Positions 1 through 9,849 of a stretch of 31,955 nt of DNA are shown here, in pieces. The first letter of the stretch is position 1. The number at the start of each line of letters is the position of its first letter. The stretch is from Chaetoceros tenuissimus (taxonomy: Eukaryota > Bacillariophyta > Thalassiosirophyceae > Chaetocerotales > Chaetocerotaceae): positions 1-31,955 of the forward strand of contig BLLK01000050.1 of assembly GCA_021927905.1 (NCBI GenBank), given 5' to 3'. The position numbers and the translations under genes were made by a program. The notes under the pieces are model-generated. The model was not told the origin of the DNA. It was given only the letters and a program-made list of their open reading frames with translations, and made no database searches.

Positions 1-1355
1 AAGGGTCACCAAATTTTTCAGCAACGAACACAATGACGTTTTTTTTATTTTTGCCCGAAATTTACTAACTTACTAAGTTACTACCGAAAAATAAAAAATG
101 ACTATCATTTTTTTTGTAGTAGCCACACAATAATTTACTTACTACTATACTTATAACTAGGGAATCTATCGTTCGCATCACCTAATGTTATCTATTGATG
201 CGAAATGTCAGAAAGCTAGAAAATAATGGAAGACTAAAGATGGCGTCGATCTGCAGCATTAAATAGCTACGGAAGAAATGGAGGCGAGGTCATGCAGCAA
301 GTTGTCTTTGTTTCCGTAGTTTCTCTCTGGAATGTGCAAGTGATAATTTTAAAGGTTATTTCAAACATGCAGCTTCATCTACTATGATTTATTGCATTGA
401 AGAAAAGTAAGTAGCATTCTAATGAAATTCAAAAGGAAAGATAGAAATATTTGTAAAATAGGTACATGCGTACTACATAGTACTAAAGCAATAGCTCAAA
501 ACCTATTTGTTACTCTTTTTTAATTTCTGGCCCAAAATTTACTAAATTTACTAAAAATTTTCAGAAGTCAAAAAATATTTTTTGGGAGGAAAATTTACTT
601 TACTTAGGCTGTTTTTCACGGTTGCAAAAAGTAGAAGTGAAAAGTTGGGTCTAGGCCTTTTACTTTCAACTTTTCTTCCTCTCCCGTTTTTGGTTTTCAC
701 GGTGCCCAGAAAGTAAAAGTGAAAAGTTGGTGCTATCTTCCCACAAAAAATCAACTCGTTTCGCAGCAAATTTATCATAGAAGTGAATATAATTACATAA
801 ATACTATCTCATATGTTTTTATTACTAGGGATCATTATGGTTTTGATTGTTTGACATGTGTTTTTTGCCAGACGAACAAAAAACACATCTTCTATGACGA
901 CCAAGAGTACTAACGGTAGCAGCAGCATCTAATACACTAAGCCAGCATCATTTCAATTTTTGCGCAACAAATAAGAATGTATTTTGAAATGATACTCCTC
1001 CCTTAGATTGAATGCTGCATTTGGAGATGAATTACACAAGTTGTTGTTGGTATGTTGTTGGATGTGTCGATGATGTGCGTACGTACTGCTTCCGTATCTC
1101 TTCCAACTTTTCACTTTTTCGATCACAACTTTTTTGGGCTGATGCAAAAAGTAGAGGAGCCATGGCCAGACGGTGTCAAAAATGTATTGATAGGCAAAAG
1201 GATTTTGGTCAGCAGTGATTGTACCTAAATATCCTTTTGTAGAATGTCTGACCTATAAATGGCCTAGAGATCAACTTTTCACTTTTACTTTTTGCAACCG
1301 TGAAAAGCGGCCTTACTAGTCATTGTGTAGGAAACTGAAATTTTTGGTGACCCTT
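1..1355. mobile_element. Outer terminal-inverted-repeat element, non-coding (probable MITE-like DNA transposon)
   Basis: The first bases of the window, AAGGGTCACCAAA followed by CAG and then ACACAATGAC, recur in inverted orientation at 1319-1355, which reads GTCATTGTGT, then CTG, then TTTGGTGACCCTT. Together they give an imperfect inverted repeat of about 37 bp. No ORF inside looks like a transposase, so the element would be non-autonomous. It contains repeated TTTACTAA-type stretches at 58-85 and 537-560. The left end coincides with the window edge, so a target-site duplication cannot be tested and the element may extend further left. The inverted repeat is seen directly; the transposon nature is inferred. 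Confidence 0.55.
606..1313. mobile_element. Inner terminal-inverted-repeat element nested in the outer one
   Basis: The stretch 606-645 starts AGGCTGTTTTTCACGGTTGC and continues through AAAAAGT and GTGAAAAGTTG. Its inverted copy at 1271-1313 ends GCAACCGTGAAAAGCGGCCT. The arms are about 40 bp long with few mismatches. A further degenerate direct copy of the arm lies at 691-730, and a weaker inverted one at 1106-1130. TTACT occurs at the left edge and just inside the right edge, which could be a short target duplication but is offset by about 2 bp. No credible coding region lies inside. The internal small ORFs look like chance. Confidence 0.55.
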
Positions 1356-1637
1356 ACGTACTCACAGAGTTCCACCAAAGGAAAAAAAAAAAGTTGCAAA
1401 AACATGTCATGTTCAGAAAATGAATGGGTTATGAGGTGTGATTTTTTTTTATTTTTTTTTATTTTTTTTTTCAACGTGAATGGACAAGGCCTTAGTCAGA
1501 TGTAATTTAAAACGACTGTTTACGACAGTTCTACTTTACTTACTAGGGTTTTATCACTTTTTCGCATCAAACAATCTATGGAGATAGTTTCCTAACAACT
1601 GTAAAGAATCAAATCCAATCAAGAAACTTTCTCTAGA
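1356..1637. other. Intergenic, upstream of the GT61-like gene
   Basis: No gene is seen here. The region has an A-run near 1381-1392 and three T-runs separated by single A at 1441-1471. The remainder is the presumed promoter and 5' UTR of the glycosyltransferase gene. No clear core promoter motif was recognised. Confidence 0.4.
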
Positions 1638-3544
1638 ATGGTAAAACTTAAAAACAAAGCTCTTGTTATACGACCTCTTGTTCTGATAACTTGCACATGT
1701 GTTGCTTATGTCATATTCATGCAACTAAAAATTCGATCATCTTTTGTTCGTCCTACTACCACGAAGAACACTAGATACTACAATTTAAGAAAAAATCATG
1801 ATGGCTCAACCTCAAACATTCAGAGTAACGACGACGATAAATATGCTGACGAAATGAAGGAAAGAAACGATAATGATGATGACACTACTCAAAACAATCA
1901 GAGTGGCGACGACGATCAATATGCTGATGAACAAAATGAAAAATTAGATACATTCAACCCATTTCGAGACGTCTGGCTCTCACCCTCTGCCCCTGATGAG
2001 TTTTCATTTTCATCACATACTTGTGTCAATGCACATAATAGAGAAACGGAGAAAAATCAGCCGTATAGATTCATAGCAAGGACTTGTCAGTTTGATAACT
2101 TATATTATCATCCGAGCAATGGAACTTTTCATTACTTTCCTTCAGAGTCAGAGCAAATGAGACTTCGGCAAAGTCAAGCATACTTTCTAGAGTTTCAGGA
2201 ATCCATGACTGTGTCTGTTGGTAATGTACAAGATATTATTCAAGCTGGAAAGGCACCTTTTGGACCAAAAAATGAAATTGTAGATTGGACAAAGTTCGCT
2301 CCTGCAATTCATGTTGAAAATAAAACATTTGCAAGTCATGCCGAAATCATGACACCAAAAGACTTGGTTATGATGGTATATCAACCATTCTACGGCTTCA
2401 ACATAGGTCATCTACGGGATGACTTCTTATCTCTGTTCAGCATGTTGGATATCTTTGGACTAACAGAGAAGCAAATCTTCCCATTCTTTCATGAACATCA
2501 TTTCACAGATCCTGATCCCTATTATCGATGCGCACCTTATACTGGTGGAAAGACAAGAGAAGAATGGAGGAATGATCGATGGAAAACATGTACAAAGATG
2601 TACAAGAGAGTATATTCAAAATTTTTACGATTTGAAACTCATGAAACAGGAGACATTGCTCGAACTGGAATTTGGTTAAGAGGAGTAAATAACTTTATTG
2701 GTCATGCAAATGATACAAGTATTGGCACGATGAAGAATAGAATGCTTTCTGGAGTCGAGTTTGTAAGAATACCGAAAACGCTGATTGGAACTGGTAGATT
2801 AGGACAAATCTCTTGTGCTGGTGATTGCTCCATAGGCAGAGCTTCTCAACTTTATTCTTTTCGCAATTATCTGCTTCGTAATATCTTTTATCCCAATGTC
2901 AAAGTTGAGAAATCAAGAAAAAGAGAAGGTTACATTACTTTCTCTCTTCCAGGTGGTAGCTCACGTCCTAAAGAAGTGACCTTTTTTGAAAACATTATAC
3001 CCATTGCAAAAGCATTGGTTGGAGAAGATAAAGTGAAAGTAGTTGATATGGCAAACGTAACAGTTCAAGAGGAGGCAAGGATTGCAATGAGCTCAGCCTT
3101 ACTTTTTGTCAATCAAGGAGGAGGGTCAATGTCAAGTGTGTTTATGAGCCGAGGTAGTACTGTGTTTTTATATACAGCTGGAAAGGTAAATGAAAATTTA
3201 GATTGAGGTATTTTATACTGTTAGGTAAATCTCACGATGTTTATTGTCCTCAAAAGATGTGCCCAAAGCCGAGAGGAGTTGATGGTTATGTAAGAGACAA
3301 TCATGTAAGTAGATCCCATCCTCTTGTCTTTTTTCTGAAGTAGAAACTCATGAATCATCGTCCTCTGTTTTGCATATAGTGGTGCGTTGGAAAGAAGAAA
3401 CGCTTTGATCACATCTTTTATGAATCTGCAGGATACATTAAGCCAGTTTGGATAGACCCTGTAGATAGAAACAATACTGCCAAGATTGAGGATATGATGA
3501 GAGGTGAATACCGACGAGTAATGGAGAATTGGGATTTGCATTAA
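1638..3544 (+). CDS. GT61-like (DUF563) glycosyltransferase, type II membrane protein; three exons
   Basis: Proposed joins are 1638-3185, 3257-3304 and 3380-3544, giving 586 residues. Introns of 71 and 75 nt have GTAAAT/GTAAGT donors and pyrimidine-rich acceptors ending AAG and TAG; both are phase 0. The N-terminus has a basic stretch then one hydrophobic segment (about residues 10-30), as in a Golgi signal anchor, followed by an acidic, Asn/Asp-rich stem (about 50-105). The lumenal domain has GHLRDDFLSLFSMLDIFG (257-274), which resembles the GH-x-x-x-D-x-L segment of GT61 enzymes, and near 490-505 a NQGGGSMSSVFM stretch at the place of the family's late HGAG motif. GT61 enzymes transfer sugars such as xylose or GlcNAc; the donor here cannot be told. 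The first exon alone ends in a stop at 3204-3206, so splicing is needed for the Cys-rich C-terminus. Family call moderate; exon model inferred. Confidence 0.65.
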
Positions 3545-3568
3545 TACGCATACACGAAAGCAGAGATA

Positions 3569-4522
3569 CTACAACTCCCATTTTGTACCATCCAAGTCGG
3601 ACTGAATTGCTTTGAAGTCTTCTCCACTTAGTTGAACAAAATCATTAAATGTCTTTCTACCATTCTTTCCCTTTGTAATATCACCTCTCATTGTGTTTGC
3701 TGCATCTTTCGCAAATGCCATACCCAATAGTCTAACGTGTACAGAATGCCAATATCTAGGCATCAAAGGGTCAATCACAGGCAAAAGTTTGAATAAGATG
3801 TAATCAAACCATTCATATCTAGTCGTCTCAGTAACAATCTGACTAGGTTGCATGATGCTTACGTGAACATTGCTTTTACTTGCATTTTCAATCACTGCTT
3901 TTTCTGATAATCCCTTCATCCGAAAGTACAGCATCAACATACGAATCCATCCTAATGGTGTGTTATATTTCTCTAATTCTTTCTTTGTGATTGGGACAGG
4001 ACTCTCCTCGGCATCTACTGAAGACAGTTGAGAAATATATTTCGCACCCTTTTGAACACAAAGCCGAGTGATGGATCCAATCATGTCAATTTCCACAGAT
4101 TGCCAATAGGGTAGAGTCATATCTTGTGGACTCCCCACACCAAGAGCGATAATACATGCATCGACAGTTGTATCTTGAATAGATGAAAGCTCATCTTCGT
4201 TTTGATCGATATCTTGTAAAGAGGTCATAGATATGGTCTTTATCAATTTGCTTTCTTCAGCAGATGGAGATGGAAATGGAAAGCGACGACCGACAAGAAT
4301 AATTTCATTCCAAAAGCTTTCAACACTAGTTTCAGAGATAGTTTCTTTCAATAGAGCCGATAAGACATTAGATCCTACGGCACCATTGGATCCAAATAAC
4401 ATAACTGTAGGCTTCTTTCTTACATTGTCTTCGGAAGCAGATTGGTTGATTCCATGTACACCATTGCAACCGATTAGCATAAGAAAGAAAAGAAAGCAGT
4501 TTAAAACGTTCATAACTATCAT
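3569..4522 (-). CDS. Atypical short-chain dehydrogenase/reductase, TIP30 (HTATIP2)-like, with signal peptide
   Basis: This is a 317-residue single-exon frame. An N-terminal hydrophobic segment (about residues 4-24) ending near VHG looks like a signal peptide. A Rossmann nucleotide-binding motif GSNGAVG follows (44-50), in the GxxGxxG spacing of extended or atypical SDRs. IILVGRR (74-80) marks the end of the second strand. LSS (166-168) and YFRMK (199-203) fit the catalytic Ser and YxxxK. Order and spacing resemble TIP30/HTATIP2-like NAD(P)-binding proteins. The substrate is unknown, and the signal peptide would place it in the secretory system or a plastid-related compartment. It converges on the GT61-like gene (24 bp between stops) and is head-to-head with the membrane-protein gene at 4829. 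The start is the first of several Met codons (residues 1, 4 and 15); residue 4 would serve equally well. Confidence 0.75.
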   Translation of the reverse strand: MIVMNVLNCFLFFLMLIGCNGVHGINQSASEDNVRKKPTVMLFGSNGAVGSNVLSALLKETISETSVESFWNEIILVGRRFPFPSPSAEESKLIKTISMTSLQDIDQNEDELSSIQDTTVDACIIALGVGSPQDMTLPYWQSVEIDMIGSITRLCVQKGAKYISQLSSVDAEESPVPITKKELEKYNTPLGWIRMLMLYFRMKGLSEKAVIENASKSNVHVSIMQPSQIVTETTRYEWFDYILFKLLPVIDPLMPRYWHSVHVRLLGMAFAKDAANTMRGDITKGKNGRKTFNDFVQLSGEDFKAIQSDLDGTKWEL

Positions 4523-4828
4523 GTTGATCTTCCCTTTGTAAATTCTTTATTATGAGTCCAGTCGTCGTTCGTTCTGTACTGCACAGAAAGATATCGAAGC
4601 CAAAATACAACCGGATATTCTACCTCTCATAAATGGGACTAGAACATCAACAACTTTCGGAGAGCGAAAATTCCCACTTTTTAGACGTAAAATACTACGA
4701 ACATTTATATTCCAATTCCACAAATAGCGAAGGCTTAAAGCCACTATTCTTATTAAGTCGTAAAGTTGAGTATCTTCCTTTTGTTTCTCTTCTCATAGGA
4801 GTTCTGCCAAAGCAGACATAAATCGAAA
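4523..4828. promoter_or_regulatory. Shared intergenic region between divergent genes
   Basis: These 306 bp separate the minus-strand SDR start (4522) from the plus-strand membrane-protein start (4829), so they must hold both promoters. No specific motif was identified. Small ORFs on both strands look like chance reading frames. Confidence 0.35.
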
Positions 4829-5391
4829 ATGGATTTCTTCCAAAATAAACCAGCATCAATCTTTGATTTATTTCAAACTACATTCCAAATTTTTTGTAGA
4901 GGATGGAAAACGTTTCTGTCTGTATACTTTTTGGTTAACTTCCTTGGTTTTATATCAGGTTTGGGGGTATGGATGGGATTAGCAATAGCTCAATACGAAC
5001 TGAAGGTCGCGTTGAACATTGCACAAGCATGCGACTGCTTTTGGTCTAGCATCTTCGAGGGTGCGATTAATCAAGTAGGTAAGCGTCATCGTAACAGATC
5101 TTATTGATCAAGAATTCTTCTAACCTAGTATTCCAAATCTTTGTCAAAGTTGCAACTATATACATTGGGGGTGATCCATGTTATAAAAGGTCGTTTAAGA
5201 AAGGCTGGAGCAAAAAGTGGACCTTATTTGAGTACTATTTAGTTGTTATGCCTGGAGTATTCTCCATCATCGATAAAATCCAAGAGAAAATTGCTTTACA
5301 TAAACTCGTGGTAGGTGTATTGAAATATATTATAACAACTGCTGCTCCAGGAGCAATTACAATTGAGAATATGAGTCCAACAGAGCGATTA
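4829..5391 (+). pseudogene. 5' part of a polytopic membrane-protein gene, interrupted by a reverse transcriptase ORF
   Basis: Exon 1 is 4829-5078 and exon 2 starts at 5129. The 50-nt intron has donor GTAAGC and acceptor ACCTAG, phase 1, and joining restores one frame. The product begins MDFFQNKPAS. It has a hydrophobic stretch at about residues 27-55, probable membrane segments after the splice (VFQIFVKVATIYI) and near YYLVVMPGVFSI, and then APGAITIENMSPTERL. That last motif recalls the AP-x-x-x-x-E-x-x-SP segment of multi-pass families such as the membrane domain of some glycerophosphodiester phosphodiesterases; this is memory-based and weak. In those proteins a charged RSW-type segment would follow. 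Here the frame switches to hydrophilic retroelement protein at about 5392-5420, so the host gene appears cut by insertion. The rest of the host gene was not found with confidence. Confidence 0.5.
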
Positions 5392-8300
5392 ATGGGCGAT
5401 CCAATCCCTCTGACATGGACGCAACCATCAATAAATGCAAACCATCCAAAACAAGTAGAGTCATTTGTAGAAGAGCTACTGGTGCTTCACAAGAAAGGGA
5501 GAACAATGGAGGCACTGGAAGCTGTGGAGGAGAAGCTTCAAAGCAATGATCCATCAGTACGACTAGAAGGATTGAAGAAGGTACTGAGCATTGAAAAACG
5601 AGCAATGACGGAGTATATAACTAGAGCAACACGTAAAGTCCTCAAACCAAGGAGCAACATTGATGTGCCATGGTCGGTGGAACTAGCTATTAGTAAGAAA
5701 GCAAGAATAGCAGCAAGGAAAGAATGGGAAAAGGATAAGGAGAATGACGAAGCATACACCAAGTGGAAAGAATTGCGTATCAAATATGGAAAAGCATTAG
5801 TCAAAGCTCCTGAGTTGAGAAAAAAAATGTACAACTCAATGGTAGAAGAAATGTCTTACAGAATGCATTGTTCTGAAGATTCAGCAATACGTGCAATTTA
5901 CAACTGTGAAGTCTTGAGGGATCTTTGTGCAAAGAACAGGACAGTCTTAAAAGGTGCAAGAGGAAAGACAATGACGCATATCCTCGTCGGTGAACCTGTT
6001 GAATCAGCAAAAACACAGTGGATGAAAATCACTGACAGTGAACTCATTGAAGACATACTGCTACGTTTTAATGAAAAGCACCTGCAACAGTCAACAATCT
6101 CTCCATTCGCACATGGTCCACTACGGCAAATATTGGGAGAAGATGGCAAAGGTAGCCAAGCATTTTTGGACGGACTATTTGATTCGGAGGTAGCTGAAGA
6201 GTATGGTCACTTAGCAACAGCCACGAAATTAATCATTGAGGAATTGAAAATGAAAGAGATAGGAGGAGAACCAGCCAAGTTTGAATGGACCTTCGATGAG
6301 GCAGACTACAAAGAAGCATTTGGCAAAGCACGTCTCAACACAGCACCAGGATTTTCGGGATTGAACATGCATACATTAAGAGCGATATCAACAAATAAAG
6401 AGCTGCGTAAAATCTACGCCAAGGTGCTAGAGCTACCTTTCCGATACGGTTTCACTTATCCTCGATGGGAAAAGACAGTCCAATCCTTACTGATGAAAGA
6501 ACTACTGCCATATGTACATAGGTGGAGAATTCTGGAACTCATGGAGCAAGATTACAACGGGGTGCTTAAGTTAGTGGTAGGACGCAAATTCGCAGCACAC
6601 GACCAGGAATTCTTTCAAAACAAAGAGTCATATGGAGCAGTAAAGAAGAAGAGTGCACATGACGCACTCAACTCGGTGCAAAATGTTCTGGAATATAGTA
6701 GGATAATGAATAGCCCAATCGCAATAGCTCCCAAAGATGCTACAGGTTGCTTCGATCTACTGCGAAGGGAAATCATCAAAGTAATTCAAGAATCAAAAGG
6801 AATGCCAAAGGAGTTTGGTGAATGTGTAGTGCAAACACTTCATGGCATGGAGAGGCATATTCGCTTAGCAGGAAAGTTATCAAAGAAGAGCTTCAAATAT
6901 AATAGCAGCAACAACATTGGTGGCATAGGGCAAGGAAGTGGAGAAGGTCCACAGGACGGAAATGACATGATTGGATTGCTCAAAGACGTCCACACCAAGA
7001 CAACTCGAGGATGCACATTACTTCATCCGGATGGAGTACAGTCACTAACCAGACATGGAGGCGGCTTCATCGACGACCAAATCGACGTGATATCATTGGA
7101 TACACAGTCTGCAGCACAGGAGAAAGAATCAGTTGAGGATATTCTACTGAAGTGGCAAAATCTGCTAAATGTATCCGGAGGTGATCTTAGTATTAACAAA
7201 TGCGCAGTAGGATTCGCCCAGTACGAATTTGTCAAATCCATAAAGAGAGACTACGTAAAGATGAAGAGCATCAATGAGAATGAGACACAAATAGAGCTCC
7301 AACCCAATAACCAGCTCTTGCAAAAGGAAGTCTTGAAACGTCTGGAACCAAATGACAGAGAGAAGTACCTAGGAGTAAGGAATGCCCTTAGCGGTTCTAA
7401 TAACGATGAATTCAAGGCACGAAAGTCACAAGTCGAGGAAATGGCAGGAAGAGTGTCTATGTCACATATCTCTAGACAACAAGCATACATGATACACTCT
7501 ATCCAATACAAACCAGCGATCACATACCCCTTACAGCACACAACGTTCACGACAAAGCAGTGCAAAGCAATACAAGTTCCGATGACAAATGCACTATTGC
7601 CTAAAATGGGATTCAATAGACACATGCCGCGTGCAGTAGTCTTCGGTCCAATGCAATATGGAGGCATAGCAATGATAGATATTGAAACAGAGCAGATAGC
7701 AAGTCACCTGGAGTCACTAGTGAAGGATCTCCGGACAGATACACTACAATCAGAGGAACGAATCATAGTGTTAGCTGCGTATCAGAGATACATGGGATGT
7801 GGAAATCACTTCCTGGAAAATGACCCTAAACACTGGCCATATAAACCAAAGCAATGTAAAACTACATACATCTGGAATATGATTTGGAAGCATGGAATTA
7901 GTATTCGATCCACTCAGCTTTGGAGACCAGTATCCAAGTATTCAAATGATGAAGCTATTATGGATGGAATAGTGAGAACAGCATTGGATCGACGCGGAAC
8001 TCCCCAACATCTGACAGACGATTGTATTGCAAACGCAAATACAGTCCGTATTTACCTTCAAGTTCACTTCTTAAGCGACATGGTAACAGATGGGAAGATA
8101 GATATTGAACTATTTAATGTTGAAAGGCAAGCAATTACTAGCAAAGTTTACCCTCACCAGGACAAGCCAAGCATAAAAGCCAACAACGACTGGAAGAAAG
8201 CAGTGAGAGGAGCATTTATACATGGAGATATGGGTATTGGAAGGACCTTCGAAGATCAAGTCATTGGAGACGAAAGTGAACCACTAAACCTACAGCAGTA

Positions 8301-9747
8301 CATTGCGACTCAACCAAGTCACGTCAAGCAAATCATGGGAATACAGAGTGAGGAATGGACCGACGACAGTACTTTGGCAGTAGTAGCAGCATTAAGAGAG
8401 GGAAGGACAATCACAATCTTTGGTGACGGTTCTGTGAAGGACGGCAGAGGCAGCCACGCCTATAGAATAATACCACATGACAATTTGGATGATGATAAGG
8501 GAACATTGACAGCTGGAGCAGTAACTAATGGGGACCAGAGGTGTATCACCTCCCTCAGAACAGAGCAGATGTCACAACTAGGAGCTCTATATACAATCCT
8601 TGCTATAGCAGTCACAAATGATGTAACAGACTCAAAGTCAACATTCCTTTTTCGCTATGACAATCAAGAGAGCCTTCGACGGGTGAAATTAGTCCATTCC
8701 TTTTACACAGATGCATCACCCTTCGCAACTGATTACGACGTATGGGCAGAGATAACGAGAGTGTGTGAGAGATTCCCACATATCACCATAGAAGAGTCTT
8801 GGGTAAAAGGGCATCAGGATGACGACACAGAAGAAGTTTCCATCGAAGCACAGCATAATATAGACATGGATGCACTGGCAGAAGCGCATCGTGAATCAGA
8901 TGAAATAATGCCAATAGCACCATTGTTCTGTAGTGAACGAGCGCAGATTTTAATGGACGGGATTGCGGTTACTCAGGGATTCCACCACCAATTACGGGTG
9001 CATTTATTAGGAGCCAACCTGAGGCAGTATATCAAAAGTAAGACCGGCTGGTCCGATAACGTATTCAACACAGTCAACTGGCAAGCGCTCGAGCGGTACC
9101 TCAAGGCAGTATCTTCAGGAAAGCGAACCAACATTATCAAAGTGCAGCACGGATGGCACCACACCTGTGAAAGAGATGCCATGTTCAAGGAGTCCAGCAA
9201 TTTCCAATCAGGTCACACAAGCACATTCTGTCCATTTGGGTGTGGTGAGAGCGACTACCGCTGGCATTTCTTGCGATGCACAAAGTCACCAATATCCAAA
9301 GAAGCAACAAATGAGACAAGGAAACTTCGTAATGTATTCAAACGATACAAAGTATACCGTGAGATGCAAAGTGTAATACTACAACGAGTGAAGGCCACGT
9401 TACAAAGCCAACAAATTGTACCTATGCAACTAGATGACCATACAGATCCTTTGCTCCAAGAAGCACTGGATGAGCAAGACACATTAGGGTGGGATCAATT
9501 CCTGCTCGGGAGACAGTCCAAGCGCTGGGAGGAATTACAGCACAAGGAATACTCGAGACTGGCTGCGCAGTTACCAGCAAACTCATCACTCCCTGCACAT
9601 TTTAAATCTACAGTACTATCCAAAATGACAGTTGAGACACTTTTGTCACAACCACTAGAACGCATCAAAGAATGGATCGCCACATGGAAGGCTTCTAAAG
9701 CTTACATAGCACCAACACTTATCACAACATATTTCCAAACAACATAA
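5392..9747 (+). CDS. Reverse transcriptase - RNase H - zinc-binding polyprotein of a LINE-like retroelement
   Basis: This frame has 1451 residues from the ATG at 5392 and is intact. A long charged, helical N-terminal region (to about residue 330) has no recognised endonuclease. The RT region starts near 370. Motif A is KDATGCFD (D449, D455), motif B-like GGIGQGSGEGPQ spans 510-521, and the active site is FIDD (559-562), a variant of YxDD. RNase H follows: FGDGS (D1012), RTEQ (E1058), YDN (D1090) and NIDMD (D1160), with KGH at 1139-1141. A C-terminal zinc-binding motif C1280-x3-C1284-x7-H1292-x3-C1296 matches those found after RT/RNase H in many non-LTR elements. The element would copy itself by reverse transcription. 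No gag ORF, LTR or poly(A) tail is seen. The frame is open upstream into the host exon, so the true start is uncertain. Codon use is richer in A and C than in the neighbours. Confidence 0.85.
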   Translation: MGDPIPLTWTQPSINANHPKQVESFVEELLVLHKKGRTMEALEAVEEKLQSNDPSVRLEGLKKVLSIEKRAMTEYITRATRKVLKPRSNIDVPWSVELAISKKARIAARKEWEKDKENDEAYTKWKELRIKYGKALVKAPELRKKMYNSMVEEMSYRMHCSEDSAIRAIYNCEVLRDLCAKNRTVLKGARGKTMTHILVGEPVESAKTQWMKITDSELIEDILLRFNEKHLQQSTISPFAHGPLRQILGEDGKGSQAFLDGLFDSEVAEEYGHLATATKLIIEELKMKEIGGEPAKFEWTFDEADYKEAFGKARLNTAPGFSGLNMHTLRAISTNKELRKIYAKVLELPFRYGFTYPRWEKTVQSLLMKELLPYVHRWRILELMEQDYNGVLKLVVGRKFAAHDQEFFQNKESYGAVKKKSAHDALNSVQNVLEYSRIMNSPIAIAPKDATGCFDLLRREIIKVIQESKGMPKEFGECVVQTLHGMERHIRLAGKLSKKSFKYNSSNNIGGIGQGSGEGPQDGNDMIGLLKDVHTKTTRGCTLLHPDGVQSLTRHGGGFIDDQIDVISLDTQSAAQEKESVEDILLKWQNLLNVSGGDLSINKCAVGFAQYEFVKSIKRDYVKMKSINENETQIELQPNNQLLQKEVLKRLEPNDREKYLGVRNALSGSNNDEFKARKSQVEEMAGRVSMSHISRQQAYMIHSIQYKPAITYPLQHTTFTTKQCKAIQVPMTNALLPKMGFNRHMPRAVVFGPMQYGGIAMIDIETEQIASHLESLVKDLRTDTLQSEERIIVLAAYQRYMGCGNHFLENDPKHWPYKPKQCKTTYIWNMIWKHGISIRSTQLWRPVSKYSNDEAIMDGIVRTALDRRGTPQHLTDDCIANANTVRIYLQVHFLSDMVTDGKIDIELFNVERQAITSKVYPHQDKPSIKANNDWKKAVRGAFIHGDMGIGRTFEDQVIGDESEPLNLQQYIATQPSHVKQIMGIQSEEWTDDSTLAVVAALREGRTITIFGDGSVKDGRGSHAYRIIPHDNLDDDKGTLTAGAVTNGDQRCITSLRTEQMSQLGALYTILAIAVTNDVTDSKSTFLFRYDNQESLRRVKLVHSFYTDASPFATDYDVWAEITRVCERFPHITIEESWVKGHQDDDTEEVSIEAQHNIDMDALAEAHRESDEIMPIAPLFCSERAQILMDGIAVTQGFHHQLRVHLLGANLRQYIKSKTGWSDNVFNTVNWQALERYLKAVSSGKRTNIIKVQHGWHHTCERDAMFKESSNFQSGHTSTFCPFGCGESDYRWHFLRCTKSPISKEATNETRKLRNVFKRYKVYREMQSVILQRVKATLQSQQIVPMQLDDHTDPLLQEALDEQDTLGWDQFLLGRQSKRWEELQHKEYSRLAAQLPANSSLPAHFKSTVLSKMTVETLLSQPLERIKEWIATWKASKAYIAPTLITTYFQTT

Positions 9748-9849
9748 ACCTCCTTCCCCTTTTTCATCCACCCAATAGGGCCGATGTAATGAAGTTGATA
9801 CTCATAATGTAGTGATTAACGTCAGTAAAGATTTTTATTATTAATATGG
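9748..9849. other. Junction between the RT ORF and the DIRS-like fragment
   Basis: About 100 bp lie between the RT stop and the first codons readable as DIRS-like protein. There is no gene, no clear poly(A) tail and no obvious terminal repeat. This must contain the 3' end of one element and the truncated edge of the other. Confidence 0.4.

Noticed and set aside
5357-9683. Minus-strand ORFs opposite the RT gene
   Set aside because: Shadows of the plus-strand coding sequence; their composition reflects the opposite-strand codons.
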